DNA of 64,000 nt, from positions 434,001 to 498,000 of the forward strand of contig CANMQH010000001.1 in the NCBI GenBank assembly GCA_947499935.1, given 5' to 3'. Each line of letters starts with the position of its first letter. Position 1 is the first letter of the stretch. Shown here in pieces: positions 17,449-25,914 of this stretch. The translations under genes were made by a program, and so were the position numbers. The notes beneath the pieces are model-generated. The model did not search any database. It was not told the DNA's origin and saw only the letters and a program-made list of their open reading frames with translations. The DNA comes from an uncultured Algibacter sp. Its GTDB lineage: Bacteria; Bacteroidota; Bacteroidia; Flavobacteriales; Flavobacteriaceae.

Positions 17449-18666
17449 ATGACATATCAAGATACCGTTAATTGGATGTTTTCTCAACTACCAATGTATC
17501 AAAAGCAAGGTAGCACTGCTTTTAAAAAAGATTTATCCAATACTTTAAAATTAGCAAAGCATTTAAATTTTCCTGAGCGGAATTTTAAATCTATTCATGT
17601 TGCAGGAACCAATGGAAAAGGGTCTACTAGCCACATGTTGGCTTCCATACTACAAGAAGCTGGATATAAAGTAGGGTTATATACATCGCCACATTTAAAA
17701 GACTTTAGAGAACGTATTAAAATTAATGGAGAAACGCTTAGCGAATCATTTGTCATAGATTTTATAAAGGATAATAAATTATTTTTTGAGACTAATGCAT
17801 TATCGTTTTTTGAAATGACGGTAGGTATGGCCTTCGATTATTTTTCAAAAGAGCAAGTAGATATCGCTGTTGTTGAGGTTGGTTTAGGTGGACGATTAGA
17901 TTCTACAAATATTATCACGCCTCAAGTTTCTGTAATAACCAATATAGGCTTAGACCACACAAAGTTTCTTGGGAATACGCTAGAAGCTATTGCCTTTGAG
18001 AAAGGAGGCATTATTAAGCAAAATGTTCCAGTAGTTATTGGTGAAACTCAAAAAGAAACTAAGTCAATTTTTAAAACTTTAGCAGCAAAGAATGATTCAA
18101 AAATAACCTTTGCTGATCAGGAAATTAATGTCATATATCCTTCAGATTTAAAAGGTGATTATCAGGCAAAAAATATTAAAACAGTTCTTCAAAGCATAAA
18201 ATTATTACAAGAAAAAAACTATGTTGTTTCTAATCAGCATATAAAACAAGGGTTACTCAATGTTGTTAAAAATACCAGTTTATTGGGGAGATGGCAGGTT
18301 TTAAGTAAATATCCTAAAGTGGTTTGCGATACCGGACATAATAGAGATGGCTTGCGTTTTGTAATAAATCAGATTGAGAAAGAGGATTATAAGACACTTC
18401 ATATTGTCTTTGGTGTTGTAAATGATAAAGATTTAAATTCCATTATAGATTTACTTCCTCAAAAAGCAATATATTATTTTTGTAAACCTAAAATATCGAG
18501 AGGTCTTGAACCTAAAGTGCTAAAAGATTTTTTTAACGACCATAATTTAATTGGTGATACGTATAATTCTGTAAATGAAGCTTATAAAAAAGCATTATCC
18601 CAAGCTAAACCAGATGATTTTATATTTATTGGTGGCAGTACGTTTGTGGTAGCAGAAATAATTTAA
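17449..18666 (+). CDS. folC: Bifunctional folylpolyglutamate/dihydrofolate synthase
   Basis: The protein has 405 residues. P-loop HVAGTNGKGSTSHMLAS (about 50-66), YTSPHLKDFRERIKING (about 83-99), the Mur-ligase-type VEVGLGGRLDSTN (about 143-155) and the C-terminal LGRWQVLSKYPKVVCDTGHN (about 282-301) identify the Mur-ligase family member FolC. It joins Glu to dihydropteroate and then adds further Glu residues to reduced folates, which also serve the methionine synthase encoded later in the window. It starts two bases after the tonB-like stop and ends before the promoter of the tRNA gene. Confidence 0.95.
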   Translation: MTYQDTVNWMFSQLPMYQKQGSTAFKKDLSNTLKLAKHLNFPERNFKSIHVAGTNGKGSTSHMLASILQEAGYKVGLYTSPHLKDFRERIKINGETLSESFVIDFIKDNKLFFETNALSFFEMTVGMAFDYFSKEQVDIAVVEVGLGGRLDSTNIITPQVSVITNIGLDHTKFLGNTLEAIAFEKGGIIKQNVPVVIGETQKETKSIFKTLAAKNDSKITFADQEINVIYPSDLKGDYQAKNIKTVLQSIKLLQEKNYVVSNQHIKQGLLNVVKNTSLLGRWQVLSKYPKVVCDTGHNRDGLRFVINQIEKEDYKTLHIVFGVVNDKDLNSIIDLLPQKAIYYFCKPKISRGLEPKVLKDFFNDHNLIGDTYNSVNEAYKKALSQAKPDDFIFIGGSTFVVAEII

Positions 18667-18685
18667 ATTTTTTATTAAAAAAAGT

Positions 18686-18715
18686 TTTGGAATATTAAAA
18701 ACTAGGTTATATTTG
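18686..18715 (+). promoter_or_regulatory. Bacteroidota-type promoter of tRNA-Val
   Basis: TTTG at 18686-18689 and TATATTTG at 18708-18715 are separated by 18 bp, matching the flavobacterial sigma-A consensus TTTG-N17/18-TAnnTTTG. Transcription should start near 18721, about 9 bases before the mature tRNA. Confidence 0.85.
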
Positions 18716-18729
18716 CACACCTATTTGAA

Positions 18730-18804
18730 GGGCGCGTAGCTCAGTTGGTTCAGAGCACTTGGTTTACACCCAAGGGGTCAGGGGTTCGAATCCCTTCGCG
18801 CCCA
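18730..18804 (+). tRNA. tRNA-Val (anticodon TAC)
   Basis: The acceptor stem is GGGCGCG (18730-18736) with CGCGCCC (18797-18803) and discriminator A at 18804; CCA is not encoded. The D arm contains AGCTCAGTTGGTTCAGAGC. The anticodon stem-loop is CTTGG-TTTACAC-CCAAG with anticodon TAC, and the T arm is GGGTTCGAATCCC-like. It reads GUA valine codons (and others by wobble). Confidence 0.97.
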
Positions 18805-18807
18805 CTA

Positions 18808-18841
18808 AAAAAATCCTAAAGTTTAGCTTTAGGATTTTTTG
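18808..18841. terminator. Bidirectional intrinsic terminator between tRNA-Val and murF
   Basis: ATCCTAAAG (18813-18821), loop TTTAG, CTTTAGGAT (18827-18835), followed by TTTTTT to the right and preceded by a run of A, which is a U-tract for minus-strand transcripts. It can end the tRNA transcript from the left and murF from the right. Confidence 0.9.
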
Positions 18842-18851
18842 TTTTTAATAA

Positions 18852-20126
18852 TTAGAAGGCTTTTAAAATACGTTCTAAAGACATTCCTCGAGATCCTTTT
18901 ATAAGCATTGTCATATTTTTTAATTCTGAAAAATCATAATTAAGTTCAAACTCTGAAAAGGTTTTGTATTGTTTTGCTTGCTTACCTGTTATTTTAGATA
19001 TAAAGAAGTTTTCTCCAATAAATATAAGGGTATCAATATTAAGTGATAAAGCCAAATCAACAATATTTTGATGTTCTTTTTTTGCTTCTATACCAAGCTC
19101 AAACATATCTCCTAAAATTGCAGTTTTATGGCCTTTTTGCTTTTCAAAATTACGCAATGCAGCCTGCATACTGCTCGGGTTAGCGTTATAAGCGTCTAAT
19201 ATGATGTTGTTAGTACTTTTTGTTATGATTTGCGAGCGGTTATTTGTTGGGGTATATTGTTCTATACCTTGTTTTATACTATCATCGTCAACATTAAAGT
19301 GAAGCCCTATGGCTATAGCTGCTGCAATATTGTTAAAATTATAGTCGCCAATCATTTGACTTTTAAGGGTTAAATTATTAAAACGACAAGAAACAAAGGG
19401 TTTAGCTTCAATGAAATCGATATGTATATCATTGTTTAAACCACCAAAAGTGATTCTTTTGGTAGTATTTGTTTTTTTAACCTGTATATTATCGTTTCCA
19501 TTAACAAAAACGGTTTTATTGTGCTTAATTAAATGGTCATACATTTCACTTTTACCTTTAATAACACCTTCAATACCACCAAAACCTTCTAAATGTGCTT
19601 TTCCAAAATTAGTTATATAACCAAAATCGGGTGTTGCTATATTACATAAAAATTCAATTTCTTTTTGGTGATTGGCACCCATTTCAACAATACCAATTTC
19701 AGTTTCTTTAGTCATTGAAAGTAGCGTTAATGGTACTCCAATATGGTTGTTTAAGTTGCCAATTGTCGCAGAGGTATTAAATTTTTGAGATAATACAGCA
19801 TGAATTAATTCCTTAGTTGTTGTTTTTCCGTTACTTCCTGTTAAGGCTATTATAGGGGTTTTTAGATATGTTCTGTGAAATGCAGCTAATTTTTGAAGCG
19901 TTTCTAGAACATTGTCAACTAAAATAGTTTGCGAAGATGTATTAAATTGTGCTTCGTCTACAATGGCATATTTACAGCCGTTTTGTAATGCGCTATTAGC
20001 ATAGATGTTACCATTAAAATTATCGCCTTTAAGCGAAAAAAACATGCTGTTTTTTTTTATTTTTCGAGTGTCTGTACATACCGATTGGCATTCTAGAAAG
20101 TAACTGTGTAATTGTTGTATGGTCAA
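18852..20126 (-). CDS. murF: UDP-MurNAc-tripeptide--D-Ala-D-Ala ligase
   Basis: The product has 424 residues and starts at TTG (complement of 20124-20126); the first in-frame ATG lies about 27 codons in and would remove part of the N-terminal substrate domain, so TTG is preferred. VCTDTRKIKKNSMFFSLKG (about 16-34) is the UDP-sugar binding region, IIALTGSNGKTTTKELI (about 92-108) the P-loop, GIVEMGANHQKEIEFL the Mur-ligase centre, and ILDAYNANPSSMQAAL (about 309-324) the C-terminal motif. MurF adds D-Ala-D-Ala to UDP-MurNAc-tripeptide in the cytoplasm. It is monocistronic and divergent from dnaG, with a shared terminator at its 3' end. Confidence 0.95.
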   Translation of the reverse strand: MTIQQLHSYFLECQSVCTDTRKIKKNSMFFSLKGDNFNGNIYANSALQNGCKYAIVDEAQFNTSSQTILVDNVLETLQKLAAFHRTYLKTPIIALTGSNGKTTTKELIHAVLSQKFNTSATIGNLNNHIGVPLTLLSMTKETEIGIVEMGANHQKEIEFLCNIATPDFGYITNFGKAHLEGFGGIEGVIKGKSEMYDHLIKHNKTVFVNGNDNIQVKKTNTTKRITFGGLNNDIHIDFIEAKPFVSCRFNNLTLKSQMIGDYNFNNIAAAIAIGLHFNVDDDSIKQGIEQYTPTNNRSQIITKSTNNIILDAYNANPSSMQAALRNFEKQKGHKTAILGDMFELGIEAKKEHQNIVDLALSLNIDTLIFIGENFFISKITGKQAKQYKTFSEFELNYDFSELKNMTMLIKGSRGMSLERILKAF

Positions 20127-20352
20127 AAGATTAAGGTATTGTGCTTTAACGTTAGCGCATATGTATTAAACGAATTTAATGTAAATTTTGATATAATCAA
20201 ATTTGAAAACTTAGGTTTTTAATATGGATTGTTTATGTTACTTTTACATAATTATTCTTGTAAATCATTATCAGTTTCATAGAACGGAAAAGTGATGTTT
20301 TGTTGTGATTGTTGTAGAATAAATTCTCTAACCCATAAACTAATTTATAAAT

Positions 20353-22308
20353 TTGATATCACCATCGTCCATAGATCAAGTGTTTGAAACCGCTAGGGTA
20401 GAAGAGGTTATTGGCGATTTTGTTCAGCTTAAAAAAGCGGGTAGTAACTTTAAAGGGTTGAGTCCTTTTAGTGATGAGCGTTCACCGAGTTTTATGGTGT
20501 CTCCTGTTAAGCAAATTTGGAAAGATTTCTCTACTGGAAAAGGTGGTACAGCGGTTTCTTTTTTAATGGAGCATGAGCATTTCACTTATCCAGAAGCTAT
20601 TAAATACTTAGCTAAGAAGTATAATATTGAAATAGAGGAAACCGAGCAATCTAACGAGCAGAAAGAACAAGCTAACGAGCGTGAAAGTTTATATTTGGTT
20701 AGTGAGTTTGCAAATACGTATTTTCAAAATATATTACAGAAAACGGATCAAGGAAAATCTATAGGGCTTAGTTATTTTAAAGAGCGTGGTTTTACTGAAG
20801 AGACCATTAAGACTTTTGATTTAGGGTATTCTTTAGACGAATGGCAAGCTTTTACAGATACAGCTTTAAAGCAAGGTTATAACATTGATTATCTAGAAAA
20901 AACGGGACTTACTATTGTAAAAACAGATAAGCGTTTTGATAGGTTTAAAGGACGTGTCATGTTTCCTATAAAAAGTATGAGTGGTCGTGTATTGGGTTTT
21001 GGAGGGCGTATACTTGTTGCAGACAAAAAAGCGGCTAAATACATGAATTCTCCCGAGAGCGATATTTACCATAAAAGTAAAGTATTGTATGGGATATATC
21101 ATGCTAAACAAAGTATAGCAAAAGAAGACAATTGCTATTTGGTTGAGGGCTATACAGATGTTATTCAATTCCATCAAACGGGCATAAAAAATGTGGTGTC
21201 TTCTTCTGGTACGGCGCTAACTTCAGAACAGATTAGACTTATAAACAGACTTACTAAAAATATTACAGTGCTTTTTGATGGTGATGCTGCGGGTATGCGG
21301 GCATCGCTTCGTGGTATTGATTTAATTTTAGAGCAGGGCATGAATGTTAGAGTTTGTGGTTTTCCAGAGGGTGAAGATCCAGACAGTTTTGCAAAGCAGA
21401 ATACTTTGGACGAGTTATCTCAATATTTAGAAAGTAACGCCAAGGATTTTATTCAGTTTAAAGCTTCAATTTTATTTGAAGACACTAAAAACGACCCTAT
21501 TAAAAAAGCAGAAACAGTACGAGATATTGTTAACAGTATTTCTAAAATACCCGACCGTATAAAAAAAGAGATATACATACAAGAGTGTGCCCGAATTATG
21601 GATATTAGTGAGGGTGTTCTGTTCAGTACATTGGCACAAATTGATAAAAAAGAAGCCCAAGAAGAAAATAAAAAAAACAATAATGAGAAAAAAGCTTTTG
21701 AGGTTATTAAGCAACAATCTGTAGAAAAAGTTGATGTACAATATATCCTTGAGCGAAAAATTATTGAAGTTTTACTCTTATATGGTAATAAAATAGAAGA
21801 TTTTGAAGATTTAATACTTAAAGAGAACCAAAAGGGAGAGTTGATTTTAGAACCGGTTATACACCAGGCTAAAGTGTACGAGAAAATATTTTTAGACTTG
21901 CAAGATGACGAAATGGAATTTACCAATGCGCATTTTAAAACGCTGTATTATACGATTATAGATAGACTTAATCAAGATACTAACTTTGAGTTAAAGACCT
22001 TTATTAATTCTGTAGATACTGAAATGTCTAACGAAATTACCACTATTTTAATGGAAGATGAGCGTTATGCACTCGATGATTGGAACCGAATGAATATTTT
22101 TCCAAAAGAAAAAATTAATAGTGTTGCACAGCTTGTTAGCGAAACTATTTTAAGTCTTCGTTGTTATTTAATAGATCAAAAGGTAAAAGAATTTCAGCAA
22201 GAAACGTTAGAAAACAAAAAAGACTCGAATAGAAATATACTTGAAGAAGTAAAAGACTATTCGGGTCTTAAAATGTTATTATCTAGAAAACTATCTAGAG
22301 TATTATAA
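20353..22308 (+). CDS. dnaG: DNA primase, without the zinc ligands of the N-terminal domain
   Basis: The protein has 651 residues and starts at TTG (20353): a stop codon lies four codons upstream, and MISPSSIDQVFETARVEEVI matches the family N-terminus. In the zinc-binding domain the usual CPFH and CFGC motifs read SPFS (37-40) and DFST (58-61), so none of the four ligands is present. The catalytic core is intact: GRVMFPIKSMSGRVLGFGGR, the TOPRIM motifs VEGYTDVIQFHQ (about 264-275) and VLFDGDAAGMRASLRG (about 310-325). The C-terminal domain should bind DnaB helicase. DnaG makes RNA primers at the replication fork. The 3' end overlaps the convergent response-regulator gene by 6 bp. Confidence 0.95.
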   Translation: MISPSSIDQVFETARVEEVIGDFVQLKKAGSNFKGLSPFSDERSPSFMVSPVKQIWKDFSTGKGGTAVSFLMEHEHFTYPEAIKYLAKKYNIEIEETEQSNEQKEQANERESLYLVSEFANTYFQNILQKTDQGKSIGLSYFKERGFTEETIKTFDLGYSLDEWQAFTDTALKQGYNIDYLEKTGLTIVKTDKRFDRFKGRVMFPIKSMSGRVLGFGGRILVADKKAAKYMNSPESDIYHKSKVLYGIYHAKQSIAKEDNCYLVEGYTDVIQFHQTGIKNVVSSSGTALTSEQIRLINRLTKNITVLFDGDAAGMRASLRGIDLILEQGMNVRVCGFPEGEDPDSFAKQNTLDELSQYLESNAKDFIQFKASILFEDTKNDPIKKAETVRDIVNSISKIPDRIKKEIYIQECARIMDISEGVLFSTLAQIDKKEAQEENKKNNNEKKAFEVIKQQSVEKVDVQYILERKIIEVLLLYGNKIEDFEDLILKENQKGELILEPVIHQAKVYEKIFLDLQDDEMEFTNAHFKTLYYTIIDRLNQDTNFELKTFINSVDTEMSNEITTILMEDERYALDDWNRMNIFPKEKINSVAQLVSETILSLRCYLIDQKVKEFQQETLENKKDSNRNILEEVKDYSGLKMLLSRKLSRVL

Positions 22309-22935
22309 TAAATCTTGGCTAAGCTTAGCTTGATTTACTAAATCTACTAAGTTAGTTACTTTAAGTTTTCGCATTAATCTTGCTTTGTAAGTACTAACTG
22401 TTTTTTCGTTAATATCTAACTCTTTAGATATTTCTTTATTTTTTCTACCTATAGTTAAAAGTTTTAAAACTTCAGATTCTCTTGTAGACAATTTCTTGTA
22501 GTAGCTACCGCCTTTATTGGTTCTAGTACCAAAGGCTAATTGCTGCGTTAGTTCGTTACTTAAATGAATCCCTCCATCATGAACTTTTTCTACGGCTTCA
22601 TTAATGGTAATAACATTTACAGATTTTTGCAGGTAACCTGCCGCGCCAGCTTTAATAGCATTGATGGCGTAAACATCTTCCGGTTGTCCACTTAAAATAA
22701 GTGTTTTTATGTCTGGAAAATCATTTTTTAAATACCGCAATACGGTTAATCCATTAAGTTTAGGAAAATCTGTTTCAGTTAAAATAACATCTACAGGGTT
22801 TTTCTTAACAAATTCTAAGATGGCTTCGCCATCATCAACGCTACCAACAACTTTAATGTTTGGTGCAGCGGAGAAAAGGACTTCCAGTCCTTTGCGTGTA
22901 ATCGGGTGGTTGTCAGCTATTAATAATTTTATCAT
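22303..22935 (-). CDS. LuxR-type response regulator with Glu at the phospho-acceptor site
   Basis: I choose the ATG complementary to 22933-22935 (210 residues), as MIKLLIADNHPITRKGL fits the receiver start; an upstream ATG would add 23 unusual residues. The receiver (1-120) has the acidic residue Asp8 and Lys in YLQKSV, but the acceptor Asp is replaced by Glu54 (VDVILTETDFPKLNG). The output domain (about 145-205) is a LuxR/FixJ helix-turn-helix: LSTRESEVLKLLTIGRKNKEISKEL and EKTVSTYKARLMRKL. Glu often mimics phosphorylation, so the protein may be constitutively active. No sensor kinase is adjacent. It is convergent with dnaG. Confidence 0.88.
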   Translation of the reverse strand: MIKLLIADNHPITRKGLEVLFSAAPNIKVVGSVDDGEAILEFVKKNPVDVILTETDFPKLNGLTVLRYLKNDFPDIKTLILSGQPEDVYAINAIKAGAAGYLQKSVNVITINEAVEKVHDGGIHLSNELTQQLAFGTRTNKGGSYYKKLSTRESEVLKLLTIGRKNKEISKELDINEKTVSTYKARLMRKLKVTNLVDLVNQAKLSQDLL

Positions 22936-23035
22936 AATTGTAAAGCTTTTTTTTTTATAACTATCTGAATTGTAGTTACATTTGAGAGAATAAGCTTGGC
23001 GCAAAAGTAAAACTTTTTTGAATAATTTACAATAC

Positions 23036-23824
23036 TTATGTCAAATTACTGGGTATTTCGCAAATCGGTATGGGAATCATCTTATGCTTATTGTTTGAGT
23101 TGTAGCGTTTAAAAATTTTAAATACCTCCTTTTTTCTACCAGAAAAATCATCAGCAGTTTTACCATCGTTATCCATTTTCATAGCCCATTCTAGCTCTGG
23201 GTATGAGGCACCTATCTGATCTTCATCACTTCTTGTATCACCAAATAAGCCATCACTTGGAGCCGCATTCATTATAGATTCTGGTACTTCTAGAAATTCA
23301 CCAAGTTGATAAACTTCAGATTTTAATAAATCTGCAATAGGACTTAAATCGACACCTCCATCTCCATATTTTGTATAAAAACCTACACCAAAATCTTCAA
23401 CCTTATTACCCGTTCCTGCAACAAGTAATTTGTAGAGTCCAGCATAATAATATAGTGTAGTCATTCGTAGTCGTGCCCTAGTATTTGCCAAGGCCATATC
23501 TACTGTTGCTTGATCAGCATCTGCGAGTATTTCAGTTTTAAACGTTTCAAAAACAGGTGTTAAATCTGTGCGCGTATCGCTCACATTTTTAAAGTGTTTT
23601 TTTAGATGCGTAATATGCTCTTTTGCTCTAGTTACATGACTTTCAGCTTGATGTATAGGCATTTCTATGCATAATATTTTTAATCCAGTTTTTGCACACA
23701 AAGTAGATGTTACAGCTGAGTCTATTCCTCCAGAAACACCTACAACAAAGCCATTTACACGGGCTTTATTAGCGTAGTCTTTTAACCAATTTACAATATA
23801 ATCTACAACTTTTTCTGTTTGCAT
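23036..23824 (-). CDS. nadE: NH3-dependent NAD+ synthetase
   Basis: The start is the ATG complementary to 23822-23824, giving 262 residues; an upstream start would add 14 residues not seen in the family. The ATP pyrophosphatase P-loop SGGIDSAV is at about 31-38, LCIEMPIH follows, and AGTGNKVEDFGVGFYTKYGDGGVDLSPIADL (split here only for naming; about 152-182) is the NAD synthetase signature. APSDGLFGDTRSDEDQIGASY (about 207-227) closes the active site. It amidates deamido-NAD using ammonia; no glutaminase domain is fused. CAAAAATA at 23864-23871 is a possible -7 box on this strand. It is divergent from gldB. Confidence 0.94.
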   Translation of the reverse strand: MQTEKVVDYIVNWLKDYANKARVNGFVVGVSGGIDSAVTSTLCAKTGLKILCIEMPIHQAESHVTRAKEHITHLKKHFKNVSDTRTDLTPVFETFKTEILADADQATVDMALANTRARLRMTTLYYYAGLYKLLVAGTGNKVEDFGVGFYTKYGDGGVDLSPIADLLKSEVYQLGEFLEVPESIMNAAPSDGLFGDTRSDEDQIGASYPELEWAMKMDNDGKTADDFSGRKKEVFKIFKRYNSNNKHKMIPIPICEIPSNLT

Positions 23825-23898
23825 ATTAAATGAATTTTTAACTAATAGTAGTACCTTTGCTAACAAAAATAGACTATACGTTTAATTTATAAAAATTT

Positions 23899-24879
23899 AT
23901 GCCATTCAAGTTTTACACTAAAATAGGGATATTAACTATAATATTCATTTTTGCTTTTATTTCTTGTAAAAAGGAAGATAAATTAGAGCAAAATATAGCT
24001 AAAATACATGTAGATATAAATGTTGAGCGTTTTGATACGTTATTTGCAAACGTAACGTCAAATAACTTGCCTAAGTTAAAAGAAGCGTATCCTTTTATGT
24101 TCTCAAAACGTTATCCAGATTCTTTTTGGATAGAAAAACAAAAGGACACGTTACAGGCGGAACTTATGCATGAAGTAAACCGTACATTTAAAGATATTGA
24201 TGCTGTAGAAAATGATATAGAATTGTTTTATAAACATTTAAAATATTATTTCCCGGAGTCTAATACACCTAGATTAATTACAATTACTAATGATGTAGAT
24301 TATAGAAATAAGATTATAGTTACAGATACCATTGCGCTTTTAGCGTTAGATTGTTATTTGGGTAAAGATCATGAGTTTTATGCGGGCATACCTAAATACT
24401 TAAGGACTAATTTTACTAAAGAACATATTGTGGTAGACTTAGCAGATGCTTACGCTAAAAAAAATATTTATCAAGATAAAAATAAAACCTTGTTAGACGA
24501 AATGATTTATTTTGGTAAACAGCTTTGTTTTAAAGATGCAGTTATCCCTTTTAAATCTGATGCCGAACGTATTGGTTATTCACAAGGCCAACTAGATTGG
24601 GCAATAGCTAACGAAAGTGATATTTGGCGCTTTTTTGTAAAACGCGAGCTTTTATTTAGTACAGATTCTAAATTATTGGGAAGATTTATAAACCCTGCAC
24701 CTTTTACTAAATTTTATTTAGAAGAAATAGATGCAGATTCCCCAGGACGTTTAGGACAATATATTGGTTGGCAAATTGTACGTGCCTATCTTAATCAAAA
24801 TGATGTATCTCTAAAAGATATGTTAATAACTAGTACAGAAGATATCTTTAATAATTCTAAGTTTAAACCCCGAAAATAA
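23899..24879 (+). CDS. gldB: Gliding motility lipoprotein GldB
   Basis: The product has 326 residues with a lipoprotein signal, hydrophobic 8-22 and lipid Cys23 (FAFISCKKE). The body, with VERFDTLFAN, FMFSKRYPDSFW, RTFKDIDAVENDIELFYKHLKYYFP and LGKDHEFYAGIPKYLR, matches the GldB family. Some GldB-like proteins resemble zinc peptidases in fold. GldB is required for gliding in Flavobacterium johnsoniae; its exact molecular role is not settled. The gene overlaps gldC by one base, the conserved gldB-gldC arrangement, so they are translated together. Confidence 0.93.
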   Translation: MPFKFYTKIGILTIIFIFAFISCKKEDKLEQNIAKIHVDINVERFDTLFANVTSNNLPKLKEAYPFMFSKRYPDSFWIEKQKDTLQAELMHEVNRTFKDIDAVENDIELFYKHLKYYFPESNTPRLITITNDVDYRNKIIVTDTIALLALDCYLGKDHEFYAGIPKYLRTNFTKEHIVVDLADAYAKKNIYQDKNKTLLDEMIYFGKQLCFKDAVIPFKSDAERIGYSQGQLDWAIANESDIWRFFVKRELLFSTDSKLLGRFINPAPFTKFYLEEIDADSPGRLGQYIGWQIVRAYLNQNDVSLKDMLITSTEDIFNNSKFKPRK

Positions 24880-25214
24880 TGGCAAAAAATATAACCTCGA
24901 AAATAGAGTTAAATGTTGAACTGGATGAAAATCGTGTGCCAGAAAAACTACATTGGACTGCACAAGATGGAGGTATAACTAATGAAGAGGCAAAAGCCAT
25001 GATGTTAGCAGTATGGGATTCTAAAACTCAGGAAGCTTTACGTATTGATTTATGGACCAAAGATATGCCTGTGGATGAAATGAAGTTGTTTTTTTATCAA
25101 ACACTTGTGGCTATGAGTGATACTTTTAATCGTGCAACCCAAGATGAAAAAATGACAGCAACGATGAAGGATTTCTGTGATTATTTTGCCGAAAAATTAG
25201 AACTTAAAAAATAA
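24879..25214 (+). CDS. gldC: Gliding motility protein GldC
   Basis: The 111-residue soluble protein reads MAKNITSKIELNVELDENRV, then PEKLHWTAQDGG and LRIDLWTKDMPVDEMKLFF, which is the GldC family pattern. No signal peptide or membrane segment is present, so it should be cytoplasmic. It overlaps gldB by one base. In F. johnsoniae GldC improves gliding efficiency but is not strictly essential; its biochemistry is unknown. Full family length. Confidence 0.93.
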   Translation: MAKNITSKIELNVELDENRVPEKLHWTAQDGGITNEEAKAMMLAVWDSKTQEALRIDLWTKDMPVDEMKLFFYQTLVAMSDTFNRATQDEKMTATMKDFCDYFAEKLELKK

Positions 25215-25259
25215 CTTAAGACTTAATTTAGTCAAATAAGAAAAGGCATTTAGAGTGGA

Positions 25260-25886
25260 TTAATTTTTAGAATCATTAATATCTTTAGCCAAGTGGTCTA
25301 GGTACAAAATACCACGTAAATGATCTATTTCATGCTGAAAGATAACAGCAGTAAAGTTATTTACGGTGTCCGTTTTATGAATCGCTTCCATAGTATCATA
25401 TTCAATAATAATGGTTTTTGACCTAATGTTTAAGGTGTCTGAACGGTTAGGGATAGATAAACAACCTTCTTTAATAGTTTGTTTATTATCCGAATATTTA
25501 ATAATCTTAGGGTTTAAATAGACTTCAAACGGAAAATTTTCTTTGTCGAACCGTTGTACCCAAATAATATTTTTTAAAATACCAACTTGTGGAGCAGCGA
25601 TACCTACACCCATAGACATACTGTCTCTTACCGTAGCGTAAAGTCGTTTTACAAACTTTTGTAAAATAAGATTTTTAGCATTGGGTTTTACATATGTACT
25701 TTTAGTTCTCAATAAAAGCGAGTCTGTCTTATTGGTTATTTTGTAAACGCGCATTGGCTTTAAATCGCCCCCATCTGTAATTAGCTTAACGTCTTTAGAA
25801 GAAAAATAATTTTTACTAATACTTTTTGTACTAGAACAATTTGTTATTAGAAGAAAAGTGAATATTAAGAACGTCAAATTTTTCAT
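25260..25886 (-). CDS. Peptide deformylase homologue with lipoprotein-like signal
   Basis: The start is the ATG complementary to 25884-25886 (208 residues); a TTG two codons upstream is less likely. All three peptide deformylase motifs are present: GVGIAAPQ (93-100), EGCLS with metal ligand Cys142 (140-144), and QHEIDHL with His185, Glu186 and His189. Unusually, the N-terminus is hydrophobic and ends LLITNCSSTK, a lipobox-like sequence with Cys17, so the enzyme appears to be exported and lipid-anchored, away from ribosomes. Asn before the Cys is not ideal, so a simple membrane anchor is possible. It lies downstream of rodA on the same strand. An ordinary cytosolic deformylase presumably exists elsewhere. 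Confidence 0.85.
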   Translation of the reverse strand: MKNLTFLIFTFLLITNCSSTKSISKNYFSSKDVKLITDGGDLKPMRVYKITNKTDSLLLRTKSTYVKPNAKNLILQKFVKRLYATVRDSMSMGVGIAAPQVGILKNIIWVQRFDKENFPFEVYLNPKIIKYSDNKQTIKEGCLSIPNRSDTLNIRSKTIIIEYDTMEAIHKTDTVNNFTAVIFQHEIDHLRGILYLDHLAKDINDSKN

Positions 25887-25914
25887 AAGCAATAAATAAA
25901 TGTTGATTACCAGT

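Noticed and set aside
23864-23871. CAAAAATA as a firm nadE promoter
   Set aside because: Fits the -7 box on the minus strand, but no TTTG box at 17-20 bp upstream; kept only as a remark under nadE.
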